Shown here in pieces: positions 1 to 9,523 of a DNA stretch of 64,000 nucleotides. Position 1 is the first letter of the stretch. Every line of letters starts with the position of its first letter. Source of the DNA: Alphaproteobacteria bacterium. GTDB taxonomy: Bacteria; Pseudomonadota; Alphaproteobacteria; ATCC43930; CGMCC-115725. The stretch lies in assembly GCA_030041335.1 (NCBI GenBank), contig JASHOB010000137.1:27685-91684 (forward strand), in the 5' to 3' direction. The position numbers and the translations under genes were made by a program. Below the pieces are notes generated by a model, which saw nothing but the letters and a program-made list of their open reading frames with translations, had not been told where the DNA came from and did no database searches.

Positions 1-568
1 CCGAGGAACCCATGGGACCGCTGGCGGTACCTACCTGCGATCGGATCAACGTTACCGCCCCGCAGCCGGTGATCAAAGGCAATAAGAGGCATTATCCACA
101 GATTAATGAACGAGTAAGATACTTGGGCCGTTTGTATCCAGGGCGTCCGACGGCGTCAGTCCTTTTTAGTACAAAAAAGGAACGCCAAGGCTTCTATGCA
201 ATCGATCCAACAGCGATCGCGACCGAGCGCAACGCGGAGCGATATTTGCGGAGCGCATCGGCGTCGCGCCCGCGATCGAATCGGGTGCGATTGCCAATAC
301 CAGGACGTGCGCCAAAGGCCACAGGCGAGCATATCGGCGCAAACCGCTGCCTCATGCTGTAACACGGGCTGCCGAGCTTGCCCGCGACCCTGCACTTCTG
401 CTTCGTCGCGGTCGCTGACGCTCAAGGCTTCGTCCACCCGTTCGCAGCTGCGAGTGGCTGCCCGGAGGCAGGGCGCCGCCTATCAAGAGGTGACAATATG
501 ATGGCCGGGCGACGTGGACAGCACGCGTTAAGCTTCGTCCGTTTGGGGATTGGTCGGCAGCAGTGTAA
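1..568. other. No recognisable gene
   Basis: Open frames exist on both strands here (for example 12-362 on plus, 156-437 on minus), but their translations are arginine- and cysteine-rich and look like chance frames in GC-rich DNA. I see no RNA gene or clear repeat. Confidence 0.4.
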
Positions 569-838
569 ATGTCAGGGACGATGCGTCCTTTCCACTCCGA
601 CCCAAAATTCATGCGCTGGCTCAAAAGTCTATCGCCCCGAGACGAGCTGATCGCCCGGATGGCCTTGCGCGACGACATCCGGGATCCGGCGGCTGCCAAG
701 AAATGGGAAGCCCGAGCCGCGGAGTTGCAGTTGAAGGTAGTCAAGACCGAAGACGACTGGGTTGACCTGATTCCGGCCGTGCAGCGAGCCAAGCGCGAGA
801 TCGCCCGGCAATGGCCGTTAAGGTTCCTTGGCCACTGA
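569..838 (+). CDS. Small hypothetical protein (89 aa)
   Basis: I do not recognise the family. The translation is balanced and charged, with few cysteines and mainly G/C third positions, as expected of a real gene in this genome. It has the look of a small soluble helical protein (a run of Ala, Lys, Glu and Arg around residues 35-60). There is an alternative start five codons in (584), just before an RPFHSDPKF motif. Its last 20 bases overlap the end of the convergent gene at 818-1156. No function can be assigned. Confidence 0.45.
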   Translation: MSGTMRPFHSDPKFMRWLKSLSPRDELIARMALRDDIRDPAAAKKWEARAAELQLKVVKTEDDWVDLIPAVQRAKREIARQWPLRFLGH

Positions 839-1156
839 GAGATCGTCGAGGATTTTTATTATCAAACGTGCGGCGCGATCCGCTTCGTCGTCGCTCATTT
901 GATCCGTTGAGGCATCGGCGTTTCCCTCGCGCTCAGTCCGGGGCGGTCTATGAGTTAACATGTGATGCAGTTCGGCCATATCGCGGCGCGACCCGTCTGG
1001 GATGTTTTCGTCGTGCACGTAAACGAGATGATTGACGTAGGCATCGCGCAATCGTTGCCGTAATGGCCGTGCGCTCTGGGCCATGCCGAGTACTGCAAGG
1101 TAAAATTTTTCCCAGCCGTAAGAGATGTCCACAAATTGCCTCCCATCCGTTTCCAT
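818..1156 (-). CDS. Hypothetical protein (112 aa)
   Basis: I do not recognise a named family. The N-terminal half (GWEKFYLAVLGMAQS, then LRQRLRDAYVNHLVYV) reads as amphipathic helices, and the C-terminal half is acidic (DQMSDDEADRAARLIIKILD). Codon use fits the window. It is convergent with the small gene at 569-838 and overlaps its last 20 bases. There are no membrane segments or metal motifs. It is probably a soluble cytoplasmic protein of unknown role. Confidence 0.55.
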   Translation of the reverse strand: METDGRQFVDISYGWEKFYLAVLGMAQSARPLRQRLRDAYVNHLVYVHDENIPDGSRRDMAELHHMLTHRPPRTEREGNADASTDQMSDDEADRAARLIIKILDDLSVAKEP

Positions 1157-1317
1157 TTCTGTTACCGCCTATCTCGCTAGCGGGTCCACATCAAGGGCGT
1201 TAAAGAGCCTCCGACTTGCAACGCGATTGTCACTTGGCAGACCAAGGGATGGGCAACCGCGCACTGCTTTAACGAACCGCGCCTTGCTGGGCGACGCGTC
1301 CACGGCATACTCCGCGG

Positions 1318-1491
1318 ATGGTTGTCTATCGTGTTGTCGAGCGCGGGCCGGGTAAGTTTGTCGTCGAAGCTTTCAGCGATGATCACGGCTCATGGCGATT
1401 TGTGGACGAGTTTCCCACGCTTGAAGAGGCGAACGCGCGCGTGGCCAAATTGGAGCAAATCTTGCGCGCCTCGCGGGGTGAATTGGGCTGA
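1318..1491 (+). CDS. Very small conserved-looking protein (57 aa)
   Basis: An ATG at 1318 opens a 57-codon frame ending in TGA at 1489-1491. The product begins MVVYRVVERGPGKFVVEAFS and ends in a short helix (LEEANARVAKLEQILRASRG). It reads like a beta-hairpin followed by a helix, as in small house-keeping proteins of unknown function. Third positions are strongly G/C. Another frame covers the same bases from 1322, but that translation is poor. No function is assigned. Confidence 0.55.
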   Translation: MVVYRVVERGPGKFVVEAFSDDHGSWRFVDEFPTLEEANARVAKLEQILRASRGELG

Positions 1492-1965
1492 CAAGCCGGC
1501 GAAGCAAAAAAAGCTCTGGGCAAGACCGAGAAAGGTAGTCGAGGTAAACCTTCCAGGAAAAACGAGTTGCGCCCAGTACGATGCCATGCGCTGGCCACAT
1601 TCTTCAGTAATTCCGTTCAGCATTAACCAATGAGTTGCTGAACAAACGCTGCGCCTAGCGCTATCGCATCGCGATTTCATGACGCGCAGCCGCTGCAACA
1701 GATGCAGGTTTCGGTCCGGGTCGGGCCAATTCACATTGGCGGCGTGCGAGGTTGACGCGCGAAACTTTGGACGATGTTCGGGGAATTTTGCCCATCGCGC
1801 AACAGCGCCGATCGAAATAGGAAAGGGCGCTAACCAGGAAAAGAGACGCCTACTCAGCGTGGCGATTCCCTATCAAGAGCCAATGAGGATGCGTGTAAGC
1901 GGGGACCTGATTCCCTGCGGTGAAGATCGGCAGGTTCAGTTCTGACCCGTTTGTGCATGAAAGAG
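1492..1965. other. Intergenic stretch, nothing firm
   Basis: A plus frame at 1679-1945 (88 aa) is open but cysteine-rich, and its codon use is unlike its neighbours, so I do not call it. No other feature is recognised before the hairpin at 1966. Confidence 0.35.
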
Positions 1966-2000
1966 AGACGGCCCACCGAGGGTCAATCGGTGAGCCGTCT
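1966..2000 (-). terminator. Strong hairpin, probable terminator
   Basis: A 14-bp stem (arms AGACGGCCCACCGA and TCGGTGAGCCGTCT, 13 of 14 paired) closes a 7-nt loop. It lies 50 bp beyond the stop of the minus-strand gene at 2050-2385, where a terminator for that gene would sit. The following minus-strand bases are only mildly T-rich, so a fully intrinsic terminator is not certain. Confidence 0.6.
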
Positions 2001-2049
2001 AAAGCGAGTTAGCCCCCGATAACACCGCACTTATGGCGGCGAGAGCGAA

Positions 2050-2385
2050 CTAGTAGCCCGGAGGCGGTGGCGGAGGGTAGTAGGCCGGCGGCGGCGGCGG
2101 TGTCGAGGCAGCCCCCACCACGGCGCCAGTGCCCCCGCCTATCGCCGCACCGACGGCCGCACCAGGGGCACAACCAATCGGAATCGTCACGATACACCCG
2201 ATTGCCGCGCCCAAGGCCGCTCCGCCTACTCCACCCCCAACCGCGTTAGCGCCAGGGTTTGGGCCGGGCGGAGTGACCGGCTGGGTCACCGTCGTTGTCG
2301 TGGTCGAGGAATAGGTGTCTTGGGCGAAGGCTACACTCGCCGTCAGCGCGAGCACAGCAATGCCCGTGACGAAATAACGAATCAT
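2050..2385 (-). CDS. Secreted glycine-zipper protein (111 aa)
   Basis: The start at 2385 is chosen because a GGAG site lies 9 bases upstream and it gives a clean signal peptide (MIRYFVTGIAVLALTASVAF, cleavage near AFA-QD). After a Thr-rich linker comes a glycine-zipper segment (about residues 47-88) with repeated GGxxGAAxGxxxG spacing. The tail is proline/tyrosine-rich and ends PPPPPGY. Such proteins sit in the periplasm or outer membrane, and glycine zippers usually pack or insert in membranes. An in-frame upstream extension of 14 codons exists but lacks a ribosome site. Cys residues (CIVTIPIGC) may pair. The exact role is unknown. Confidence 0.8.
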   Translation of the reverse strand: MIRYFVTGIAVLALTASVAFAQDTYSSTTTTTVTQPVTPPGPNPGANAVGGGVGGAALGAAIGCIVTIPIGCAPGAAVGAAIGGGTGAVVGAASTPPPPPAYYPPPPPPGY

Positions 2386-2954
2386 ATTAGCTCTCCTAGA
2401 GCTGTGACGCGGGCAAAAGGCCCACATGCGTTGACCAACGGCGATACGATCGCATTATTCCGCATGCATGGCTGCTTCAACCCGGGACCGGCGAAGGCTT
2501 ACGTCCTAGCGCAACCGAGTGAAGCAAATATCTGCGACAACATTAGAGAAGGGCGATTACCTGCCCGCAAAACGATGTCGGAGAATGACGAGCGCGAGCG
2601 GCTTTTCGGGCGTCGTCCGATCCAGGACGGGTAGACGCAGGGCTTTGTCGCAAGATCTCCCCCGTGAGTTTCTGGTACCGCCTATTTTTGGTAGTGCGCC
2701 CACATCGAGGAGCGCCAAAGAAAAGCCCTGCGCGAAGACAGGCCGTTTACTTTCAGCTACCATTGATGTGAAGAGCAAAACTTCGCTGATTTGACGTGGC
2801 AGAAAGGATAGGCCTAATCGCATCCGCCGCGATTGACCGATGACACTCGCCTGCCGTCCAGCCTCGCACAGCCAGCGTCCTAAACCGTCAAGGTGCGAAA
2901 GCAATAGACGACCCCTCCTCCTTGGAGGGCAGCATGAGCGGCTTTATTTGCGCT
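2386..2954. other. Intergenic stretch, no gene recognised
   Basis: This is the upstream region of the glycine-zipper gene. Open frames at 2320-2634 (plus) and 2557-2904 (minus) are not protein-like. No clear promoter or repeat stands out. Confidence 0.35.
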
Positions 2955-4766
2955 TCATTTCCAACGCTCGAGAACGATTGAAGTTGGCCAGTTGGGATCA
3001 TGCAAGTCGACGAAGACGCTGATCAGCGTCCGTTCGATCCAAGCGCGGCGTACCAGCTCTTCCACTTCATGTTCGCGACCTCGGAACCAACGCTCCTCTC
3101 CATTTTTGCACAGTATCGTAAAGCCCTCAAAATCTCCAAAACGGTCGTAGCGAATGCCAATCACCTTTCCGGTATGGCAGTGCTCGCCAGCATGCTTACC
3201 GGGAACGCGTGAAGGCTGCGGATAACCTCCAGCAGGTGGCTGCTGATAACCGTCGGAAGAAGGCGGAATCTGGGAAGCGTTGCCTCCCATGCCCTTGATC
3301 CGCCCGGCGAGATAACTGATGTGGCGCAAGAGTACCGGGTACCAACGATCACCGGGACCGATCAGGCCCAGCCGCCATTTCAGTATCGCCAGCGGGTTCT
3401 CGTCGACGGGACGAATCTCGCGCTCTCTCTGAACGGAAATCTTCGCTAGAAAGAATCCCGTGATATAGCGCCACAGAAGCTGACTATCATTCGCGGCATC
3501 AGCTGCGCGACGTGGTGCTTGCCCAGGCGCAACATTGGACCCGCTTGGTCTGGTAACCTGTTTGGTGGTGATGCGACGCACGACCACGTCGAACTCATCG
3601 CCGTATCTCACCGAGGCGGGCAGATCAACTGTCAGCAACCCGCCGAAACTGCCACCGACACCGCTAGAAATTGGTACATAGGTTACTCGACTGACCACTT
3701 TACATTGGATGGCATTGGCGTCGGCTGCTGAAAGCGTTTGCGCGGGATAAAGCTGCGCCGCTAGTTGTAATACCGATGCAGCGTTCACCGCGGGCCAATA
3801 GATGCTAGCCGTGCTGCCGAGCGGCACCTTGCCCCAATCGATCATTATTTCATCGGGATAGCTCAGAATACTGCGCTTGTCGGTGGACTGGGCCGGCGGG
3901 CTTGGACGGACATCGATCGTCTGCGGAACCCGGTGGGTTGCAGGGAAGCCCGGATTATCCGATGTCGTTACCTGCCGCAAGCACTCCGGTCGCTCCCTGC
4001 ACAGCCGGGTGTGATGGAACCAATACAGTCAGCGGCGGCGGAATATCGTCCTGTTGATCGTCGAAGTTAAAGATAGGGACGTTGTCGATATTGACATGAG
4101 TATCGGTTGGACTTCGCTGCAAGCTGTCCGCCCGCATGGTCCCGCCCCCCGGCCAGTTCCCAACCGCCAACGGCGGTTTCCCGGCACTCGCGTCGCCCAT
4201 TGCGTACCATTTGCGCATATAGCGCACGCGGGGAATGCGGCCGCACGTCCCGGCGCCCAGACCGTCATGATCGCCTGTGGCACACACCCCCCCGCCCGCG
4301 TCCATGAACTTCGTGATCGCGGCTAATTCAGAATCAGTAAGAGCGCCGGGCTCTCCGGGTCCTGCGGGACCGGCTATGAACCCGTCGTTCATACCCTCAT
4401 AACCGAAGAGCCAGATTTCGTCGTAAACGGTAAGGTCAAGGCCAGGATCGTCAAAAAATGAAAGGGGGTCGGATTGCTCGGCTCCGGCCCTTTAAGGGTG
4501 GCGTCCGGGTCGGCCGTGGCATTCGTAAGGGCCTCATTCTCGAAGGCGCCGGCGGCGTTGAATCCACGGCTGGCCGGGTCAACCGCAAATGTCGGGGACG
4601 AGCTATTGCGCAGGGTGCTGATCAGGTGCGACACCGTAAACCATGGGTCGGGCCCATAAGTTGGGTCGGCTTCAGGTCCACAAGGTGGAACGGTCGGGTT
4701 AATGGGATAGGTGGTCGTCAGCGAGAAGATGCCGTCGACAACGATCAAGATGCTGATGTCGGCCAT
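2955..4766 (-). pseudogene. Large hypothetical gene broken by two frameshifts
   Basis: Three consecutive minus-strand frames read as one protein. The start is ATG 4766 (MADISILIVVDG...) with GGGAG upstream. The first break is at an A6 run (4453-4458): adding one base makes the frame continue as FFDDPGLDLTVYDEIWLFGY, and a second frame follows (FMDAGGGVCATGDHDGLG, CGRIPRVRYMRKWY). It stops at 3955, and the protein resumes in another frame (TSDNPGFPATHRVPQT) to 2955. Intact length would be about 600 aa. The C-terminal 80 residues (GKVIGIRYDRFGDFEGF..., HEVEELVRRAW) form a compact domain seen fused to other proteins. The function is unknown. The breaks may be real or may be sequencing indels, since one is in a homopolymer. 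Confidence 0.7.
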
Positions 4767-5190
4767 GGCGTCACTCCCAAGTATGAGTCGATGATATTCG
4801 ACACAAACCCTCCCGAGTGTGATCACACTGCTGGCGTCGCGTCCGCACGGTGACGCGAGAAGGTCACGTGATCCGGTGGGGTCGGACGGGACGCGCTCGA
4901 AGCGACTCTCGTCGACGGCAGCCATGTTGTCGCAACCGGGGACGCGCAAGAAACGCGAGCCGATCTCGGCGCGGCGCAATCGGAGGCTCAGGTTGGGCCG
5001 GCAGACCGACCGCGAGTGACCCGCATCGGCTCGGCACCGAACCCAGTCTTCCGACATGAGGGCTCCCAGCCGCCTCTTCTGCGATCCGTGGTAGCAGCTC
5101 CACGAGCGCCACGATACCCAGCGAATCCGACAACAAGACGCGGAACAAGATCGCGGGGCGAAAAGCCGAGGCGCGCGGAGCGGGGCTTCG
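4767..5190. other. Intergenic stretch between unrelated genes
   Basis: Only shadow frames occur here (for example the extension of a minus frame from 5833 antisense to the ABC gene). Nothing is recognised. Confidence 0.4.
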
Positions 5191-5967
5191 TCAGGCTCTC
5201 GGCGCAGGCGGCGTGCCGGTCATGATCATGTGAGCGAGGTCGTCGGCGGTGAGATCGCCAAGGGGTGCATCGTAAATTTTTACGCCGGTTTTCAACACCG
5301 CGACGCGGGTCGCGACCGCGACAATGTCGGCCATGTTGTGGCTGATCAGCACGACCGCGGTGCCACCGTCGCGCAGGCTGCGGATCAGGTCGAGCACACG
5401 CGCGCTTTCGGTGACGCCGAGCGCCGCGGTCGGCTCGTCCATGATGACCAGCCGCGCCTCCCAGTGCAGCGCCCGGGCAATCGCCACCGCCTGGCGCTGA
5501 CCGCCAGAAAGTCGTTCGACCGCCCGATTGACGTCGGATAACTCGATCCTGAGCCGGGCCAGATAGCGCGCCGCGTTCACGCGCATGCGTCGCTTGTCGA
5601 GTAGCCCCAGCCTGTTTTTCAGTTCGGCGCCGATGAACACGTTTTGCCAAATCGTCAGACGTGGCGCGAGCGCGAGGTCCTGATAGATCGTGGCGATGCC
5701 GGCACGAAGCGCGTCGAGCGGTGAACCGAGGGCGATTGGCTCGCCCTCGAACTCGACTGCGCCTGCGCTCGGCTCCAATGCGCCGGCGGCAACACGGATC
5801 AGCGTTGATTTGCCGGCGCCGTTGTCGCCGCATACCGCGACCACCTCGCCAGCGTCGACCGCGAGGTCGATGCCCTTCAGCGCTTCAACCGCACCGTAGC
5901 TCTTTCGAATACCCGCGAGGCGAAGGATCGGCGCGGCCGCGCGCATGTGCCGCGCGGTATCCGTCAC
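5191..5967 (-). CDS. Sugar-type ABC transporter ATP-binding protein
   Basis: This 258-aa single ATPase domain resembles the FrcA/RbsA class that energises uptake of monosaccharides or similar small molecules. Walker A is GDNGAGKST (residues 47-55), the Q-loop Gln is near 96, the signature is LSGGQRQ (153-159), Walker B is RLVIMDE (172-178) and the switch His is at 210. At half the length of RbsA it carries one ATPase module, as FrcA does. It starts with GTG at 5967, overlapping the binding-protein stop in GTGA, so translation is coupled. Gene order is kinase, permease, binding protein, ATPase. Substrate is unknown. Confidence 0.9.
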   Translation of the reverse strand: MTDTARHMRAAAPILRLAGIRKSYGAVEALKGIDLAVDAGEVVAVCGDNGAGKSTLIRVAAGALEPSAGAVEFEGEPIALGSPLDALRAGIATIYQDLALAPRLTIWQNVFIGAELKNRLGLLDKRRMRVNAARYLARLRIELSDVNRAVERLSGGQRQAVAIARALHWEARLVIMDEPTAALGVTESARVLDLIRSLRDGGTAVVLISHNMADIVAVATRVAVLKTGVKIYDAPLGDLTADDLAHMIMTGTPPAPRA

Positions 5968-6905
5968 GGCTTCATCATCGTGTCGACATTGCTCGCATCG
6001 ACCAGGGTCGCGTTGAGCAGGATGTACGGGCCCGACGCGAGCTGCTGCTTCGGCACATGGTGGACGACGATTTTGTCGACCGCATCGACCGCCGTTTGGC
6101 CGATCTGCTCGAACGGAATCGCCACTGTCGCGCTAAGGAGGCTGTTGGGGTCCTTGATGCGGCGATATGTCTCCGGCCCGCCATCGAGGCTAACCAGCAC
6201 GACGTCGCCCTTCTTCATGCCCTGCGCCTGCAAGATGTCGTCGATGATGTAGGCTTGGCCGTCGAACGACGCCCAGATGCCCTGGACGTTGCCCTTGTTC
6301 TGGAGAATCAGCGCGTGCATGCCATTGCGCACATCCTGCTGCCAGGTCTTAGTGCGCGCCATGGTGTGGACGCCGATCACTTTCACCGCTTGGTTCTCCG
6401 ATAGTACCGCATCGAGCACCTTATCGCGCTCGCGCGTCGCGACATTTTGCTCGAAGCGCTCTTCGAGAATGTTGCCACGATAGTCGATCTTGCTCAGGAG
6501 ATAGGCAGCGGCTACCGCGCCGTTCTGGAACTCGTTGACCTCGACGTCAAACAGCGTGTGCGGGCTGGCACCAGCGACGGCGGTGACGACCGGAATGCCG
6601 GCTTTCTGCGCGTCGGCGAGCTGCGAGTCGGTCTCGACCGGCTTGCCCATACAGATAATGAGTGCGTCAACCTTCTTTTGGATCAAGTCCTCGATTTGGG
6701 CCGCGTGCGTGGGCAAGCTGCCGCCGGAATTGAGGACCTCCACGGTCCAGCTCTTCTTTTTTGCCTCGTCCGCCGCTGCGTTGGCGCATCGCGCATGCGT
6801 CTCGGACGACATCTGGAAAGCGATGATGCCCAATGTGAAGGCGTGCGCCGGCGCCGCCAATGTCAAAGCACCCAGGATCGTCATCGAACAGACTATTTTC
6901 TTCAT
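5964..6905 (-). CDS. ABC sugar-type periplasmic binding protein
   Basis: This 313-aa protein is of the RbsB/periplasmic-binding-protein type. ATG 6905 is preferred to the upstream frame start because GGGGAG precedes it and a signal peptide begins there (MKKIVCSMTILGALTLAAPA, cleavage near AHA-FT, residue 22). The mature part shows the type I fold: IEDLIQKKVDALIICMG in the first lobe, GIWASFDGQAYIIDDILQ and VVLVSLDGGPETYR in the second. It lies 19 bp after the permease stop and overlaps the ATPase start by 4 bp. It would capture ligand in the periplasm. The ligand may be a sugar, polyol or other small molecule. Confidence 0.88.
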   Translation of the reverse strand: MKKIVCSMTILGALTLAAPAHAFTLGIIAFQMSSETHARCANAAADEAKKKSWTVEVLNSGGSLPTHAAQIEDLIQKKVDALIICMGKPVETDSQLADAQKAGIPVVTAVAGASPHTLFDVEVNEFQNGAVAAAYLLSKIDYRGNILEERFEQNVATRERDKVLDAVLSENQAVKVIGVHTMARTKTWQQDVRNGMHALILQNKGNVQGIWASFDGQAYIIDDILQAQGMKKGDVVLVSLDGGPETYRRIKDPNSLLSATVAIPFEQIGQTAVDAVDKIVVHHVPKQQLASGPYILLNATLVDASNVDTMMKP

Positions 6906-6924
6906 CGTGCTCCCCTGAAAAGAA

Positions 6925-7878
6925 TCACAAGCCAAACGCCGCCTTTTTCAGTGTGGCCGCGGACAGGCCGACCGATGCCACCAGGATGACGCCGATCAAG
7001 ATGTCCTGAACGTAATAAGGTGCGCCCAGCAACACCAGCCCATTGCCCAGCATACCAATCATGAACGCGCCGAGCAGCGTGCCCGGAACATTGACGCGAC
7101 CGGGCTGGAACATGGTCATGCCGACCAGCACCGCTGCGATGGAGGTGAGCAAGAAGTCGCCGGCCATGTTTGGCGCGGCTGAGTTGAGATGCGCGGTCAG
7201 CAACACCGCGACGAAACCCGCGGTCAGGCCCGACAGGCTGAGGCCCATGAACTTCATCCAGCGCACCTTCACCCCGGCGAGGCGCGCGGCTTCGTCGGCC
7301 TCGCCCACGAAGATCATGCGCATGCCGAGCCGCGTCGCAGTCAGCAGAAATTGCACCAACGCAGCGGCCACCGCGGTCCACAGCACAAGGTTTGGGATGC
7401 CGAGCACCGAGCCGCGCGCCACGCCGAGAAAAGTCGGGTCCCAGCGGCCGACAAACGCGACGCCCCCAGTCTCGGCAAAGGCCAGTCCGTTTGCCGCCGA
7501 CGCCGTGCCCAAGGTCGCGATCAACGACGGAATCTTCAGCCGTGTCACCAGGAAGCCGTTGAGTGCGCCGCCGGCAATGCCGGTCACCAAGCCGGCTAGC
7601 ACCGCGAGCCATGGTGAAACCTCCTCATGGATTAGGCCGCCGGTCACAACCGCTGCGAGACTGCAGATATTGGCGAAAGACAGATCCAGCTCGGCGGTGA
7701 CGAACGAGAGGCTGAAGCCAAGTCCGAGAATTGCGAGAAAACTGCTGTCTTTCAAAATCTCGAGCAGATTGCTGATATGGATGAAGTTGGGCGCAGCGAC
7801 AGCGAACAGCACGAAGATCGCCGCTGCCGCAATCGCGGTACCATAACACGCGAGAGTATGTTCCACTCGCTGCGACAT
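6925..7878 (-). CDS. ABC sugar-type permease
   Basis: This 317-aa inner-membrane protein belongs to the RbsC/branched-chain permease family. It has about nine to ten hydrophobic segments. Family features include FLAILGLGFSLSFVTAELDL (the conserved loop usually ending in DLS, present here), GALNGFLVTRLKIPSLIATL, and the cytoplasmic EADEAARLAGVKV stretch that contacts the ATPase. Only one permease gene is present, so a homodimer is expected. It begins two bases after the kinase stop, in the same operon. Confidence 0.9.
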   Translation of the reverse strand: MSQRVEHTLACYGTAIAAAAIFVLFAVAAPNFIHISNLLEILKDSSFLAILGLGFSLSFVTAELDLSFANICSLAAVVTGGLIHEEVSPWLAVLAGLVTGIAGGALNGFLVTRLKIPSLIATLGTASAANGLAFAETGGVAFVGRWDPTFLGVARGSVLGIPNLVLWTAVAAALVQFLLTATRLGMRMIFVGEADEAARLAGVKVRWMKFMGLSLSGLTAGFVAVLLTAHLNSAAPNMAGDFLLTSIAAVLVGMTMFQPGRVNVPGTLLGAFMIGMLGNGLVLLGAPYYVQDILIGVILVASVGLSAATLKKAAFGL

Positions 7879-7879
7879 A

Positions 7880-9325
7880 TCAGCCCGCCAACGCCGCAGC
7901 CTTGGCGTCGGTGTAGCGTGCCGCCCGTTCAGCGAAGAGTGCGGCGTGCGCCGGGCGCGGGTTGAAGACGTGCCCCACCTTGGACATGGCGGTCACTGCG
8001 CTCGCGATGTCGGGATAATACGAGGCGCCCACGGCGGCGGCGGCGACGGCACCGGTCAATCCGGTCTCGGGTTCGATAGTTCGGACAACCGGCACGCCGA
8101 GCGCGTCGGCCTTGAGTTGGCACCACGCGTCGGAGCGCGCGCCGCCGCCGGCGATGCGCACTTCCGTTACCGGTTCACCGCTGCGGCGTGCGGCATGATC
8201 GAGAATATCGTGCCCGGCCAACGCGACGCCTTCGAGAACCGCCCACAACAGGTCGTCTGCGCTGTGATCGCGGCTGACACCGTGAAACGCGGCGCGCAGA
8301 TCGGCACGCCAGACCGGTGTGCGCTCACCGGCGAGATAGGGCAAGAACAGCGGCAGATCGAGGCGAGGCGAAATCGACGCCGCGCGCTCGACTGCCTCGG
8401 CCAGGCGGCCGCGCACGCGCAGATTTCGGTATGCCCAGGCGGCGCTTTCGGCACCGGCCTCGGTTGGACCGCCGAGATGAAATGCGCCCTCGGTCCAGCG
8501 CAGCGAGACGAGACCGGGCGCGTGAGCGCGCGTCGCGGTGATCTGCCCGACGACCTCGGAGGTACCGGCGATGTCGTAGCCTTGTCCCGGCGTCGCCGCC
8601 CCGGCACCGATCGCGGCCATCCACGCGTCCATCGCGCCCGCGAGCACCGGCACGTCCTTCAACCGTTCGAACGGACTTTCGACGCTGACGCACGGTCCAA
8701 GCACCGCCCAGGGATCGATGCGCTCGACATGCAGCCGGTCGAGACAGGCGCCTAGCCAGTCCGGCACGGCGTCTGGCGTCACCAAACTGTCGTAGCGCGA
8801 ATAGGTGACGGTATCGGCTGCGATCCGCCCGGTCAGGCGGAAATTGAGATAGTCCTTCGGCTCGCACACGAACCGCAGCCGAGCGGCTTTCGGGGCATGG
8901 CGATGAAACCACGCGATGCGGGCAAGGGGATGAAACGCGGTAATCGCATCGGCGGGATCGCGGTCGGGAAAGCAGGCGGCAATCTCGCGCGCCTCGTCAA
9001 CGGCGCGGCGATCGCGGAACAACAAAGCCGGCCCAAGCGAGTTGCCTTTCGCGTCAAGAAAGACCTGCGCCCGTGTCGCGCCGCCGATGCAGATGCCGGC
9101 GATGGATTGCCCGAGCGGCGCACGGTCGAGAAGCTGCGCCGCCGCCCGTCGCAACGCCCGCCACCAGGCTTGCGGCGCGGTCTCATGCCAGGCCGGCGAA
9201 GGCTCGTTATCGCGGATCGGGATCGACGTTTGCAGCACGGTCGCGCCCCTGCCCGTCACCAGCGCGCCGCGCAGCGCGCTCGTCCCCAAATCGAATGCCA
9301 GGAACAACGGAGTCGGCTCCCCCAA
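7880..9325 (-). CDS. FGGY-family carbohydrate kinase
   Basis: This 481-aa member of the xylulokinase/glycerokinase family would phosphorylate a sugar or polyol brought in by the adjacent ABC system. The N-terminal phosphate loop is FDLGTSALRGAL (about 10-21). The C-terminal ATPase half has GGGARSDAWCQLKADALGVP (about 387-406), followed by ETGLTGAVAAAAVG. Length is normal. It is the first gene of a four-gene minus-strand operon with gaps of 1-19 bp or overlaps. No dehydrogenase, isomerase or regulator accompanies the operon, so substrate identity stays open. Confidence 0.88.
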   Translation of the reverse strand: MGEPTPLFLAFDLGTSALRGALVTGRGATVLQTSIPIRDNEPSPAWHETAPQAWWRALRRAAAQLLDRAPLGQSIAGICIGGATRAQVFLDAKGNSLGPALLFRDRRAVDEAREIAACFPDRDPADAITAFHPLARIAWFHRHAPKAARLRFVCEPKDYLNFRLTGRIAADTVTYSRYDSLVTPDAVPDWLGACLDRLHVERIDPWAVLGPCVSVESPFERLKDVPVLAGAMDAWMAAIGAGAATPGQGYDIAGTSEVVGQITATRAHAPGLVSLRWTEGAFHLGGPTEAGAESAAWAYRNLRVRGRLAEAVERAASISPRLDLPLFLPYLAGERTPVWRADLRAAFHGVSRDHSADDLLWAVLEGVALAGHDILDHAARRSGEPVTEVRIAGGGARSDAWCQLKADALGVPVVRTIEPETGLTGAVAAAAVGASYYPDIASAVTAMSKVGHVFNPRPAHAALFAERAARYTDAKAAALAG

Positions 9326-9523
9326 GACAGTCCCTTGTTATTCTAGAAACTATTGGCGCCCTGCAACACGAAGAGTCGGAATTCGGGAAAGCAGCATGAC
9401 AACTTTCGGCCAACCGCGACGCCCAATGAGATAACAAAAAAGTATCATGCCGTCGATTTAGTGATCTTTTATTTTCAGGGGGTCAGCGGTATCGCCAGTT
9501 GGTCCAGCCACAGGGAGACGCGC

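Noticed and set aside
1679..1945. 88-aa plus frame
   Set aside because: Cysteine-rich with unusual codon use; no family resemblance.
4453..4458. Programmed frameshift at the A6 run
   Set aside because: No downstream stimulator structure is evident and a second break lies elsewhere in the gene, so decay or sequencing error is simpler.
4988..5833. 281-aa minus frame overlapping the ABC gene
   Set aside because: Frame-shifted shadow of the ATP-binding protein; Arg-rich and without motifs.
9353..9523. Upstream extension of the amidohydrolase frame
   Set aside because: Unlike protein and lacks a ribosome site; ATG 9524 follows GGGAG.
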